From positions 2,220,001-2,284,000 of the forward strand of contig NZ_CP117834.1 in NCBI RefSeq assembly GCF_028735875.1: a stretch of 64,000 bases of DNA. Direction: 5' to 3'. Numbering within the stretch: the stretch's first letter is position 1; each line of letters starts with the position of its first letter. Below the pieces are notes generated by a model. The model saw only the letters and a list, made by a program, of their open reading frames with translations. It did no database searches and was not told where the DNA came from. The translations under genes were made by a program, and so were the position numbers. The stretch comes from Shouchella hunanensis (GTDB taxonomy: Bacteria > Bacillota > Bacilli > Bacillales > Bacillaceae_D). Shown piece after piece: positions 32,555 through 41,388 of the stretch.

Positions 32555-34054
32555 ATGGAACAATTAGTAGTAGAACTTAGCGGTGTCCATGTAACGCATG
32601 GAGATCAACTTATTTTGGAAATAGATCGCTTGCCTATCTACCAATTTGATCGAATTGGCATTGTTGGGGAAAATGGAAGCGGAAAAAGTACGCTTTTAAA
32701 CGTGCTAGAGGGGCGCGTTCAGTCAAATAGAGGTCATATTCATCGGCATATTCACTTTGCTTATTTCGCTCAAAAAGAAGCCTATGAAAAAGAAAAAGTG
32801 GAGGGTGAATGGATTAGTAGGCTTGAGGTTCCCAATCGTAGTCAAGCAGACATGAGTGGAGGTGAACAAACACGTCTCAAATTAGCACAGCTGTTTAGTA
32901 CCTATCAAGAGGGCATGCTATTAGATGAACCAACAACTCACCTCGATGAAAAGGGAGTAGATTTTCTCGTTGAAGAACTTCGCCATTATTATGGGGCGCT
33001 TGTGATCGTTAGTCACGATCGGTATGTATTAGATCAGCTCGTGACGACGATTTGGGAGTTGAAAGACGGTCAAGTAAAAGAGTACAGTGGGAATTATTCT
33101 GCTTATGAAGCGCAAAAAAGGATGGAACAAAAGGTTCAACAAGAGCAGCATGAACGGATAAAAACGGAAAAAAAGCGGCTCTTAGCTGCCGCTGAAGAGA
33201 AAAAGAAAAAAGCCAGACATCTAACGAGTGGGAATCGGTCGATGTCAAAGAAAGAAACAAAAGCGACAGCGAATCGCATGTTTATGACAAAATCAAAAGG
33301 AACAAGTGAAAAGTCTATTCAACGCGCAGCGAAGGCACTCGAACAACGTGCTCAGCAACTCCCAGAAGTAGATGCCGTCGAGAGTGAAAGGCCGATTGTG
33401 TTTCACCAGCCAGCGTATTTACAAATCCACAATAAAGTGCCGATCTTTGCCAATCAATTAACCGTAAAAAAACAAGACCGTGTGTTAATAGAAGACGCCC
33501 GCTTTCAATTTCCTTTAGGTAAAACCATTGCAATTACAGGCAAGAATGGCTCAGGAAAAACGACGTTGCTACAATCGATCGTAAATCGAAATGAAGGGAT
33601 AACGGTTTCACCGAATGTTCGGTTTGGCTCTTATCAGCAATTTAATTTTCAACGGAAAGAAAAGATATCTATTTTAGAGTCGATGAAGCAGAATAGCGAA
33701 CAGGAAGAGGGACAGATTCGCTCTGCATTAGCTGCAATGGGCTTTGTTGGGAACGATGTGAAGAAAAATGTGAGTGACTTGAGTGGAGGGGAGTCTATCC
33801 GACTACAGCTTTGCCATCTTTTCTTAGGTGCATGGAATGTTCTTGTATTAGATGAGCCAACAACTTTTCTTGATGTACAGAGCATTAAAGCATTAGAGAA
33901 GTGTATAAAAGCATACAAAGGAACGGTTATTCTTGTTAGTCATGATCGAACGTTTCTACAAGAAGTAGCGGACGTTCTCTATACAATTGAAAATCGCAAA
34001 CTACTAAAGGGAGATGGAAAGAATGAATCCAGCAGAAATCATACAATTAGCTAG
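32555..34054 (+). CDS. ABC-F ribosome-protection protein (Msr/Vga/Lsa/VmlR type)
   Basis: A 499-residue soluble twin-ATPase without membrane part. Walker A motifs are GENGSGKS (about residue 38) and GKNGSGKT (about 330). Signature motifs are MSGGEQTRLK and LSGGESIRLQ, with Walker B-DEPTT at both. Between them is a charged linker of about 90 residues (EKKRLLAAAEEKKKKARHLT), the antibiotic-resistance-domain position. Such proteins enter the ribosomal E site and dislodge macrolide, lincosamide or pleuromutilin drugs. The short length and regulated leader favour resistance over the housekeeping Uup/EttA types. The 3' end overlaps the downstream phosphotransferase gene by about 30 bases. Confidence 0.88.
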   Translation: MEQLVVELSGVHVTHGDQLILEIDRLPIYQFDRIGIVGENGSGKSTLLNVLEGRVQSNRGHIHRHIHFAYFAQKEAYEKEKVEGEWISRLEVPNRSQADMSGGEQTRLKLAQLFSTYQEGMLLDEPTTHLDEKGVDFLVEELRHYYGALVIVSHDRYVLDQLVTTIWELKDGQVKEYSGNYSAYEAQKRMEQKVQQEQHERIKTEKKRLLAAAEEKKKKARHLTSGNRSMSKKETKATANRMFMTKSKGTSEKSIQRAAKALEQRAQQLPEVDAVESERPIVFHQPAYLQIHNKVPIFANQLTVKKQDRVLIEDARFQFPLGKTIAITGKNGSGKTTLLQSIVNRNEGITVSPNVRFGSYQQFNFQRKEKISILESMKQNSEQEEGQIRSALAAMGFVGNDVKKNVSDLSGGESIRLQLCHLFLGAWNVLVLDEPTTFLDVQSIKALEKCIKAYKGTVILVSHDRTFLQEVADVLYTIENRKLLKGDGKNESSRNHTIS

Positions 34055-34919
34055 ACGTTATCAATTACAACTAGAAGAGAACTCAATAAAAGTGAACGAA
34101 TCTGGGCTTGATTTTCGTGTAGCGCACGCAAAGGACTCGACAGGTGAAAAGTGGATTTTACGCATTCCTTGTAGGGAGGACTCTTTAAAACATGGTAAAA
34201 AAGAACAAGCCGCTTTAATGATTCTTAACAAACAAGTAAGCTTTCAAGTGCCTCAGTGGACTATTTTTTCAAAAGAATTGATTGCCTATAAAGAGCTAAA
34301 TGGTACGCCAGCAGCGACGATTGATATGGAAAAGCAAGCGTACGTATGGACCTTTGATGAAACAAAAGTGCCCTATTCCTATCTTCAATCTTTAGGTAAG
34401 GTGATGGCGGATCTACACAATGTTCCAAGCGATCAAATGGCGCTAACAGGTGTTGACATACTAAATGGAGTATCACTTCAATCTCATATGGAAAAACGAA
34501 TGAACAATGTAAAAAACCATTTTGATATTCACCCAAAACTGTGGGCGCGCTGGCAAGCGTGGCTAGAAAATGATACGATTTGGCCGACTTTTTCAGGTGT
34601 GAAGCATGGAGATTTGCATCCGGGACACATTTTGCTAAACAAGGAATTAGAAGTGACCGGTATAATCGACTGGACGGAAGTATCTGTTGGCGACGTGTCC
34701 GATGATTTCGCTGCCCATTATCAACTCTTTGGAGAAGAAGGGTTGGATCAATTACTTGTCACGTATGAGCAGGGAGGCGGACGTGTGTGGCAAGGGATGA
34801 AACAGCATATTATTGAACTTCGTGCTGCGTCGCCGGTGCTTGTCGCTGAATTTGCGTTGTCATCAGGCTTAAACGATATGGTGGAAATGGCGAAAACGAT
34901 GCTTTCATCTGATGGATGA
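34023..34919 (+). CDS. macrolide 2'-phosphotransferase, Mph family
   Basis: A 298-residue cytoplasmic kinase of the aminoglycoside/macrolide phosphotransferase fold. GVKHGDLHPGHILLN carries the catalytic loop HGDLHPGH, and GIIDWTEVSVGDVSDDFA is the metal-binding IDW motif specific to Mph enzymes. It inactivates macrolides with GTP or ATP. AAAGGGAG (34006-34013) is 9 bases before the ATG 34023; the ATG 34014 is too close. The gene overlaps the ABC-F gene, so efflux-like target protection and drug inactivation are co-expressed. After the two stop codons (TGA TAG) the same frame continues for 18 codons to another stop, possibly an eroded longer end. Confidence 0.88.
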   Translation: MNPAEIIQLARRYQLQLEENSIKVNESGLDFRVAHAKDSTGEKWILRIPCREDSLKHGKKEQAALMILNKQVSFQVPQWTIFSKELIAYKELNGTPAATIDMEKQAYVWTFDETKVPYSYLQSLGKVMADLHNVPSDQMALTGVDILNGVSLQSHMEKRMNNVKNHFDIHPKLWARWQAWLENDTIWPTFSGVKHGDLHPGHILLNKELEVTGIIDWTEVSVGDVSDDFAAHYQLFGEEGLDQLLVTYEQGGGRVWQGMKQHIIELRAASPVLVAEFALSSGLNDMVEMAKTMLSSDG

Positions 34920-34998
34920 TAGCCGGATCAAATTGCTTTACTGACTGTTAATGAGCGGGGTAAAGTAGAAGCAGAATAAGAACATTGAGGTGAAGGAT

Positions 34999-36198
34999 AT
35001 GGGTGAGTGGATTCGGAATGTGCGTATGGAAACAGGGTTCGAAACAGAAGGTGACTTTATTTATGGAAGCAAAACCCTATCGTTTGATATAAAAGTGGAA
35101 GCCGGTAAAGTAGCGGAGATTCAGCCATCAGGAAAAAGAGATGGCTTTAATGGGAACGGACAGTTGCTATTACCAAGTTTACAGGAGATGCATTGTCATT
35201 TAGACAAAAGTAAGCTTGGTGTGCCATGGCAACCAATTACGCCAGCGAATTCGATTGTAGAGCGTTTTACGCAGGAAATAAACGAACTCGATCAGTTAGA
35301 CCTCTCGTTAAAAGAACGTGCACGCAATTTAATTAATCTTGAATTGGCAAATGGCGTTACGTTCTTTCGATCGCATATTGACGTTCACCCTAAAGTTGGA
35401 CAACGATATTTAGAAGAAATACAAGACGTGTTACGCAATTATAAAGGGAAACTTGACTATGAACTAGTAGCGTTCCCCCAGCACGGTATGCTGCGTTCAG
35501 ATGCCTATGAAGAAGTGAAGCAAGCTCTTCTAGCCGGTGTTGATCTGATTGGGGGAGTAGACCCATCTTCTCTTGATGGTGATGTTGAGAAGTCGCTTTC
35601 TAAAACCTTTGAGCTTGCTACAATGTTTCATGTTCCCATTGACATTCACGTTCATGACCGTGGGGAGCATGGGCGAAAAACAGTCAAGACGCTCCTTGAT
35701 TACACAAAGCAAAGCGGTTGGCAAGGTAAGGTGGCGATTAGCCATGCATTTGGGTTGAACGACTTTGTTGAAGAAGAAAGAGCTGAGATCTTTACGGATT
35801 TAGCGGAGACTGGTATTTCAGTTGTATCAAGTGTTCCCATAACAGGTGTTATCCCGCCTTTAGAAGAATTACGTTCGTATGGTGTACATGTAAGAATTGG
35901 CTGTGACAATGTTTACGATTCTTGGTCTCCTTTTGGAACAGGGAAGGTAACTGAAAAGCTTAATCGTTATGCTGAGATGTTTCGTTTAACGAAGCAGGAT
36001 ACGTTAACACACGCGTTAGAACTCATTACAGGTCAGCCTCTTTTGATAGAAGAAGGTCAGCCGTGGCTTAAAGAAGGAATGGACGCCTCGTTTATTCTTG
36101 TTGACAGCTCGTCTACAGCAGAATTTGTTGCCAGACAAAATGATGTGAACGCTAGCTTTTTTAAAGGAGCGCTTGTTTATCAAAAGGAGGATGTATAA
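34999..36198 (+). CDS. amidohydrolase, cytosine deaminase-like
   Basis: A 399-residue TIM-barrel metal hydrolase. QEMHCHLDKS replaces the usual HxH motif (His-x-His-x-Asp) that binds the metal. HIDVHP, DIHVHDRGEHG, SHAFG and GCDNVYDSWSPFG supply the further metal and catalytic residues (His, His, Asp). The layout is that of CodA/AtzC-type deaminases that remove amino groups from pyrimidine-like or triazine rings. The ATG 34999 follows GAGGTG (34987-34992). The stop overlaps the start of the deaminase (TAATG), so the two probably act on the same or consecutive nitrogen heterocycles. The substrate is unknown. Confidence 0.8.
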   Translation: MGEWIRNVRMETGFETEGDFIYGSKTLSFDIKVEAGKVAEIQPSGKRDGFNGNGQLLLPSLQEMHCHLDKSKLGVPWQPITPANSIVERFTQEINELDQLDLSLKERARNLINLELANGVTFFRSHIDVHPKVGQRYLEEIQDVLRNYKGKLDYELVAFPQHGMLRSDAYEEVKQALLAGVDLIGGVDPSSLDGDVEKSLSKTFELATMFHVPIDIHVHDRGEHGRKTVKTLLDYTKQSGWQGKVAISHAFGLNDFVEEERAEIFTDLAETGISVVSSVPITGVIPPLEELRSYGVHVRIGCDNVYDSWSPFGTGKVTEKLNRYAEMFRLTKQDTLTHALELITGQPLLIEEGQPWLKEGMDASFILVDSSSTAEFVARQNDVNASFFKGALVYQKEDV

Positions 36199-36674
36199 TG
36201 ATTACGAGTGAAGATAAAGCCTACTTAATTCAATGTATTGAATTGGCAAAGAAAGCGCTAAAGAATGGAGACGAACCGTTCGGATCTATACTCGTTTCAG
36301 CAAATGGTGACATACTAGTTGAAGATTATAATCATGTCTCTGGCGGTGATCAAACGCAACATCCTGAATTCGCAATCGCGAGGTGGGCTGCTGCTCACTT
36401 AACAACCGAAGAACGGAAGACTACAACTGTCTACACGTCCGGTGAACATTGCCCAATGTGTGCAGCTGCTCACGGTCTAGTAGGGCTAGGCAGAATTGTT
36501 TATGCAAGCTCATCAAAGCAATTGCGTGAGTGGAAAAAGGAGATGGGATTGGCACCGGGCAATTTGTACCCGTTAGGGATAAAGGATGTAGTCAAAACAA
36601 TTTCTGTTGATGGACCTGACGAAGAATTAGCAGGCGAAGTGAAACGTTTACACGTCCAAAAGCATACACGATAG
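36198..36674 (+). CDS. cytidine/deoxycytidylate deaminase family protein (guanine deaminase-like)
   Basis: A 158-residue zinc deaminase. HPEFAIARW holds zinc ligand His55 and general acid Glu57; EHCPMCAAAH holds Cys85 and Cys88. DEPFGSILV near residue 26 is the usual substrate-loop start. The size fits guanine deaminase or tRNA-adenosine-deaminase-like nucleobase enzymes. AAAGGAGG (36183-36190) is an excellent ribosome site, and the ATG overlaps the preceding stop. The coupling to an amidohydrolase suggests a nucleobase or heterocycle salvage or detoxifying role, not tRNA editing. Confidence 0.82.
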   Translation: MITSEDKAYLIQCIELAKKALKNGDEPFGSILVSANGDILVEDYNHVSGGDQTQHPEFAIARWAAAHLTTEERKTTTVYTSGEHCPMCAAAHGLVGLGRIVYASSSKQLREWKKEMGLAPGNLYPLGIKDVVKTISVDGPDEELAGEVKRLHVQKHTR

Positions 36675-36675
36675 A

Positions 36676-36708
36676 AAAAGCGCAGGTTCACCAACCTGCG
36701 CTTTTTTT
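36676..36708 (+). terminator. Rho-independent terminator
   Basis: A stem AAAGCGCAGGTT/AACCTGCGCTTT with a CACC loop and T7, right after the deaminase gene. Confidence 0.92.
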
Positions 36709-36754
36709 GACGATACGGGTAGAGGGAGAAGTGTTATTCTCTTGCCTACTTCGT

Positions 36755-37096
36755 CTATTCGCTCACTCGTGTCCCTTGGTGAAAATAAAGCTTCCACTCC
36801 GTTCCGTCGTGTGTCCAAATCGAACTTCTTAGCGTTTCTCTGTTTAAGCTATGGTTTTTCACTCGATAAGTAGTAAGAACCGCTTGACCACCAAGTGGAT
36901 GCATGGTCCAATCATGCAAAGTTAACGTGTGGGGGCTTGCGCCATCGACGAAATCTTGTCGAGTGAAGACCCTCCCTGAACTTCCGAATTCAAAAAAATC
37001 ATCTGCTAGGACATGACCAAGGGCTTCACCCGATTTCCGGACGGCTCCACTTAAATGTAATTCCTCTAATCGTTTGAGATGCGTTTTAAGCTCCAT
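36755..37096 (-). CDS. NTF2-like DUF4440 domain protein
   Basis: A 113-residue cytoplasmic protein of the SnoaL/NTF2-like fold. LADDFFEFGSSGRVFTRQDF and WTHDGTEWKLYFHQGTRV are the typical DUF4440 blocks. The fold forms a small cone-shaped pocket used by many unrelated enzymes and binding proteins; no active site can be assigned. GGAGG lies upstream of the ATG. It is a single gene convergent with the deaminase operon. Confidence 0.8.
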   Translation of the reverse strand: MELKTHLKRLEELHLSGAVRKSGEALGHVLADDFFEFGSSGRVFTRQDFVDGASPHTLTLHDWTMHPLGGQAVLTTYRVKNHSLNRETLRSSIWTHDGTEWKLYFHQGTRVSE

Positions 37097-37239
37097 ATAC
37101 GTCTAACCTCCTTTATAACCAGCTCTGATAATGATGAAAAGTGACGTGAAAACAATCACGGGGAAACGCATTCTATCGTGTATAGAATTATCGTACATCA
37201 TTAAACATCTAAGGTGTCAGTTGAATGTAGTCAAATACG

Positions 37240-37273
37240 AAAAAAAGAACTCTACCAATAAAAACGGTAGAGC
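37240..37273 (-). terminator. terminator of the decarboxylase gene
   Basis: On the minus strand a stem CTCTACC/GGTAGAG is followed by TCTTTTTTT. It lies about 70 bases after the decarboxylase stop. Confidence 0.7.
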
Positions 37274-37340
37274 CTCACATGCACATAGAATAAGCCCATG
37301 CGCCTGAGATGCACAGATTTAAATGAAAGCAGAAATGGCG

Positions 37341-38783
37341 TTACGTCTTCTCTTCAATAACCGTTAGTTCTTCTAGCTTTGGATGTTGTGAACCAACGAA
37401 AGTAGCACCGCTATTGCGTTGATTTAGAATAAAGTCCATGTGCTGTTGAGTAATTCTTTCACCTGGAATGAGAATCGGTATTCCTGGGGGATAAGAAATA
37501 ACGAATTCTGTATTAATTTTACCGAGACTAGCTGTCAGAGGGATAAGTTGTTGCGGTGAGAAGCTGGCTTTTCTTGGTGTCATGCTCATTATTGGTGCTG
37601 GTGGTTGTACCACAGGGTGAGTCGATGGTTGCGTTTCTTGATAGCGAGCGACTAGTTTTTTTAGCGCAGTATATAGTTTCTTTGCGTCTTTTTTCTTTGT
37701 GCCGATTGTGAATACAGCTAAAGCGTAGCGAGTGTCAGCTAGTTCAAGTAGGATAGTATATTCTTTTTCTAACAGGTCCTTTAATTGGTAGCCAGAGAGA
37801 GGGAGTGTATCAATTTTTATGATGACTTTTGACCGATCAAGATCAAATGAGGCACCTGAATGAAGTAGTTCTTTTTTAGTTGGGCACGAAATACCTGTTA
37901 GTGTATTTACTTTTGAACGAAAGTCATCAGCAAGTGCTAATGTTTTTTGAAGCTGCAGCCTTCCCTGTCGTTCTAGCTGATAGCGAGTTGAATCAAGGGA
38001 AGCAATGAGTTGAAAAGGACGCGAAGTAGACAATAAATAGTTCATCGCATGTTGAACTCTACTAAAGTCAACCAGCCCTTCTCGATATAGAAGAATGGAC
38101 GTTTGGTTCATTGAGCCACCAAGCTTGTGCAGGCTTGTTGCTGCTAGGTCAGCACCTGCTTCCATTGCGCTAATAGGTAACTGAGGATGGAAAGGCAAAT
38201 GGGCTCCGTGTGCCTCGTCTACAATGACAGGTATACGTTTTTCGTGAGCAATGGATACAATTGTTTTTAAATCTGTACAAACACCGAAATAGGTGGGGTT
38301 TATTAGCAGGATAGCTTGAATGTTTGTATACTGATTGACAGCATGTAGGAGGGATTTCGCTGAATAATGATTGGATATACCAAGGTCGTTATCAAATTCA
38401 GTTTCAAGAAAGAGAGGCTCAGCCCCGGCGAGAATGATTCCGGCTATCACGGAGCGGTGTACATTCCGCGGAACAATCATTCTTCCGCCATCGTTGCATG
38501 TTGCCAGAATCATAGCCATAATAGCGGTGCTCGTCCCTTGAGTAGATAAAATGCTGCGATCCGCTTTATAGGCTTTTGCCATCTCGCTTGTGACATCGTT
38601 TAAAACGGATGATTCTAATACGTTAACGTCAATCATATCAAGTTCTAACAAGTGGCTTTTGGCTAATTTTCTAAATGTAGATTCGGTTCCCATCTTACGG
38701 TGACCTGGTGTGTTAAAATGAGTTCGGTTTTGAGCGAGAAATGTTGCTGCGAACTGGTTAGTAGGGTAATTTTTTTTACCCAA
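37341..38783 (-). CDS. Orn/Lys/Arg decarboxylase family PLP enzyme (SpeA/YaaO-like)
   Basis: About 480 residues, the length of the short B. subtilis SpeA/YaaO form lacking the N-terminal wing domain. HFNTPGHRKMG starts the PLP domain, and VDEAHGAHLPFHPQLP holds the cofactor-binding Asp and His. ATSLHKLGGSMNQTS contains the Schiff-base lysine (SxHK), and SYPPGIPILIPGE is the C-terminal family mark. It decarboxylates lysine, arginine or ornithine for polyamine production or acid consumption. AAAGGA lies 1 base before the GTG 38792 but 10 before the TTG 38783, so the TTG is preferred; the difference is three residues. Confidence 0.88.
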   Translation of the reverse strand: MGKKNYPTNQFAATFLAQNRTHFNTPGHRKMGTESTFRKLAKSHLLELDMIDVNVLESSVLNDVTSEMAKAYKADRSILSTQGTSTAIMAMILATCNDGGRMIVPRNVHRSVIAGIILAGAEPLFLETEFDNDLGISNHYSAKSLLHAVNQYTNIQAILLINPTYFGVCTDLKTIVSIAHEKRIPVIVDEAHGAHLPFHPQLPISAMEAGADLAATSLHKLGGSMNQTSILLYREGLVDFSRVQHAMNYLLSTSRPFQLIASLDSTRYQLERQGRLQLQKTLALADDFRSKVNTLTGISCPTKKELLHSGASFDLDRSKVIIKIDTLPLSGYQLKDLLEKEYTILLELADTRYALAVFTIGTKKKDAKKLYTALKKLVARYQETQPSTHPVVQPPAPIMSMTPRKASFSPQQLIPLTASLGKINTEFVISYPPGIPILIPGERITQQHMDFILNQRNSGATFVGSQHPKLEELTVIEEKT

Positions 38784-39091
38784 GGTGCTCACGTCCTTTA
38801 TTTGTATAAAGTGGCAGTGACTTTCTCTATTATGTATAAGCGGGAGTATGGTAAGGGTGACAAAAACAGACGAATATGCGTGCTAGACGAACAAAGAATA
38901 CGGCCTTATGGATAAAGATTTGTTGGAAAATAGATAAGTGCAGGTTTGAATCCATGACAAATAATCGAAATTATTAGGCATTTTTAGCGTATAATCCTAA
39001 ACTTGAGCGTGGTACCCTAATAATAAATAAAGTGATACAGGCACGATTCTTACAGTGACATAAAGAAGCGAAAAAAGTGTTTTTAAGTAAA
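38784..39091. other. intergenic stretch without a gene
   Basis: No gene is supported. A TATAAT at 38990-38995 and a TTGAGC at 39003-39008 are present but not paired at good spacing. Confidence 0.5.
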
Positions 39092-39105
39092 TGAAAACGC
39101 TTACT
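39092..39105 (+). promoter_or_regulatory. candidate cre (CcpA) site
   Basis: TGAAAACGCTTACT matches the cre consensus in all but the last base. It lies 22 bases before the TTG start of the sugar-binding lipoprotein, so CcpA bound here would block transcription or its early elongation. Confidence 0.5.
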
Positions 39106-39126
39106 CATAAGAAGGGGGTACAAGTT

Positions 39127-40437
39127 TTGTCAGTCATAAGAGGAAGAGGACATTGGGTTTTTCCTAGTTTGACAAGTGTTGTTGTTGTTATGGTGTTAGC
39201 GGGATGTTCAGCAGAAGAATCCGATGCAATTGAAGAAACGATTACGATTGAAGGAAAAACGACTGTTACCTATTGGCACAATCACACTGGTAGAGGGCTT
39301 GAGGCTATTCGCCAAGTTGTATCCGATTTTAACGAGAGTCAAGATGATATTTTTGTGCAAGAAATCTATAGTGCTTCAACAGAAGGGGATGACCAACGCT
39401 TACTTACTGCCATTGCAGGAGGGAATCCACCCGACCTTGCTCACTTTGACCGTTTTAAAGTTGCCCAATATGCAGCAGAAAACTCACTAGAACCACTTAC
39501 ACCGTTTATTGAACAAGATCAATACGATATGAACTTGTATTACGACTATGCTGTCGATGAAACGACTTATGACGATGACATTTATGCCATGCCCATTACG
39601 ACGGATTCACGTCTACTATTTTATAATAAAGACCGCTTTCAGGAAGTCGGACTTGATCCAGAAAACCCACCTACGACAATAGAAGAATTGGAAGAGGCTA
39701 TCGAAAAGCTGTCTACGATAGAGGACGGGCGAGTTGAGGAATTAGGAATGGTTCCGTGGACAGCTCAAGGTTGGTTGTATACGTGGGCTTGGACTTTTGG
39801 TGGTGATTTCTATGATATGGAAACGAATACGTTAACCATTGATCATCCTAAAAATGTGGAGGCACTGGAATGGCTCGTTTCCATCGCAGATCAATACGAC
39901 GCAGCAACTGTAACGAGTTTTGATACGGCTCAAGGAAGTAATGAAATGGATCCTTTTATTCAAGGAATTTATAGTATGAAAGTCGATGGCCCGTTTTCCA
40001 TATCAACGATTCAGCAATATAAACCGGATCTGAATTATGGTGTCACACCGATACCAACACCAACTGGAGATGATTTCGCTACATGGTCAGGTGGGACATC
40101 TGTCATTATTCCAAAAGGTGCCCATCATGCTGAAGAAGCGTGGGAGTTCATGAAGTACTTTGGTAGTTACGAGGGGCAAATGACCTACAGTGAAATCAAT
40201 AATCAAATGTCTGTGATTGATAAAGTGAACGAAGATTTGTATCATGATGATCCAATAATGACTGAATTTATTGATATTTTACCGAGCTCAAATGCACGAC
40301 CACCTATTCCTAGTGGCCAATTATTGTGGAATGAATTAGACAGAGCGGTAGAGTATGCCATTCATGGAAGAGGAGAGCCACAAGAGCTTTTAGAGCGTGT
40401 TCAGAAAAGGGTAAACCAAGCAGAGGCTGAGGAATAG
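39127..40437 (+). CDS. sugar ABC transporter substrate-binding lipoprotein
   Basis: A 436-residue CUT1-type binding protein. The signal peptide ends in VVVVMVLAGC with lipobox Cys27. The mature part has VTYWHNHTGRGLEAIRQVVS, GGNPPDLAHFD and FYNKDRFQEVGLDPENPPTT, typical of extracellular sugar-binding family 1. The TTG 39127 is chosen because GAAGGGGG (39111-39118) lies 8 bases before it and because it gives a compact signal peptide. The upstream ATG 39091 would place the cre site inside the gene. It feeds the two permeases that follow; the sugar is unknown. Confidence 0.9.
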   Translation: MSVIRGRGHWVFPSLTSVVVVMVLAGCSAEESDAIEETITIEGKTTVTYWHNHTGRGLEAIRQVVSDFNESQDDIFVQEIYSASTEGDDQRLLTAIAGGNPPDLAHFDRFKVAQYAAENSLEPLTPFIEQDQYDMNLYYDYAVDETTYDDDIYAMPITTDSRLLFYNKDRFQEVGLDPENPPTTIEELEEAIEKLSTIEDGRVEELGMVPWTAQGWLYTWAWTFGGDFYDMETNTLTIDHPKNVEALEWLVSIADQYDAATVTSFDTAQGSNEMDPFIQGIYSMKVDGPFSISTIQQYKPDLNYGVTPIPTPTGDDFATWSGGTSVIIPKGAHHAEEAWEFMKYFGSYEGQMTYSEINNQMSVIDKVNEDLYHDDPIMTEFIDILPSSNARPPIPSGQLLWNELDRAVEYAIHGRGEPQELLERVQKRVNQAEAEE

Positions 40438-40448
40438 GAGGGGTTCAT

Positions 40449-41375
40449 ATGGCGCAACTTGAAACGAATAAACCACCTAAAGTTAGAGTGAATAAACGAC
40501 GGTCAAACGAAAACCTTACAGGCTGGTTGTTTGCGATGCCTTGGGTAATCGGGCTACTACTCTTTTTTGGTTACCCGTTGCTTTCGTCTATGTATTACAG
40601 CTTTACAGACTTCAGTATTCTTCAAAGTGGTGAATTCATAGGATTAGCTAATTACCGTGAGCTGTTTCAAGATGATTTATTTTGGATTTCCATTTATAAC
40701 ACCATATATTTTGCTGTCTTTTTTGTACCACTTAGTATCATCTTCGGTGTTGCTCTTGCAATGGTGCTGAACATGAAGGTAAAGGGAATGGCGGTCTATC
40801 GCACGATCTTTTTCTTACCGACCCTTGTACCACATGTGGCTTTAGCGATTTTATGGGTGTGGCTCTTAAACCCTCAGTTTGGGTTAGTCAATGCGATGCT
40901 TGATTTTGTCGGCATTCAAGGACCACCGTGGCTAGGAAGTACGTTCTGGTCAAAACCAGCCCTCATTTTAATGTCGCTTTGGGGAATTGGGCAAGCGGTA
41001 ATCATTTATTTAGCTGGATTAAGTGATATCTCTCAAGAATATTACGAAGCAGCCGAAGTAGATGGCGCAACATTCTTACAAAAGACCTTTAAAATTACGT
41101 TGCCTTTATTAACACCGGTTATCTTTTTTAACTTAGTAATGGGTTTTATCGGTGCTTTCCAACAGTTCACGTTGCCTTATGCCATGACGAATGGAACAGG
41201 AACACCGGCTGATTCATTAACCTTTTACGTCATGTATTTGTACGATAATGCGTTTAGTTATTTTAGAATGGGCTATGCCTCGGCAATGGCGTGGATTTTG
41301 TTTCTCATTATTCTAGTACTAACGAGTCTTGTTTTCTGGAGTTCAAAAAAATGGGTTCACTATCAAGGTGATTGA
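40449..41375 (+). CDS. sugar ABC transporter permease (UgpA/MalF type)
   Basis: A 308-residue inner-membrane subunit with six helices (first LTGWLFAMPWVIGLLLFFGY). EAAEVDGATFLQKTFKITLP is the ATPase-contact EAA loop at about residue 202. AGGAGGGG before the ATG at 40449 gives good spacing. It is the first permease of a CUT1 set whose ATPase is absent, so an MsmX-type shared ATPase is likely. Confidence 0.9.
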   Translation: MAQLETNKPPKVRVNKRRSNENLTGWLFAMPWVIGLLLFFGYPLLSSMYYSFTDFSILQSGEFIGLANYRELFQDDLFWISIYNTIYFAVFFVPLSIIFGVALAMVLNMKVKGMAVYRTIFFLPTLVPHVALAILWVWLLNPQFGLVNAMLDFVGIQGPPWLGSTFWSKPALILMSLWGIGQAVIIYLAGLSDISQEYYEAAEVDGATFLQKTFKITLPLLTPVIFFNLVMGFIGAFQQFTLPYAMTNGTGTPADSLTFYVMYLYDNAFSYFRMGYASAMAWILFLIILVLTSLVFWSSKKWVHYQGD

Positions 41376-41388
41376 GGAGGAATGAGAA

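Noticed and set aside
34920-34978. 18 open codons after the double stop of the macrolide phosphotransferase (PDQIALLTVNERGKVEAE)
   Set aside because: Two stops in a row precede it and the enzyme is already full length; it may be an eroded tail, but this is not supported.
38700-38915. 71-residue plus-strand ORF opposite the decarboxylase start
   Set aside because: Mostly antisense to a clear gene and without a ribosome site.
38990-39026. Possible promoter before the 39127 operon (TATAAT at 38990, TTGAGC at 39003)
   Set aside because: No -35/-10 pair at 16-18 bases could be made with confidence.
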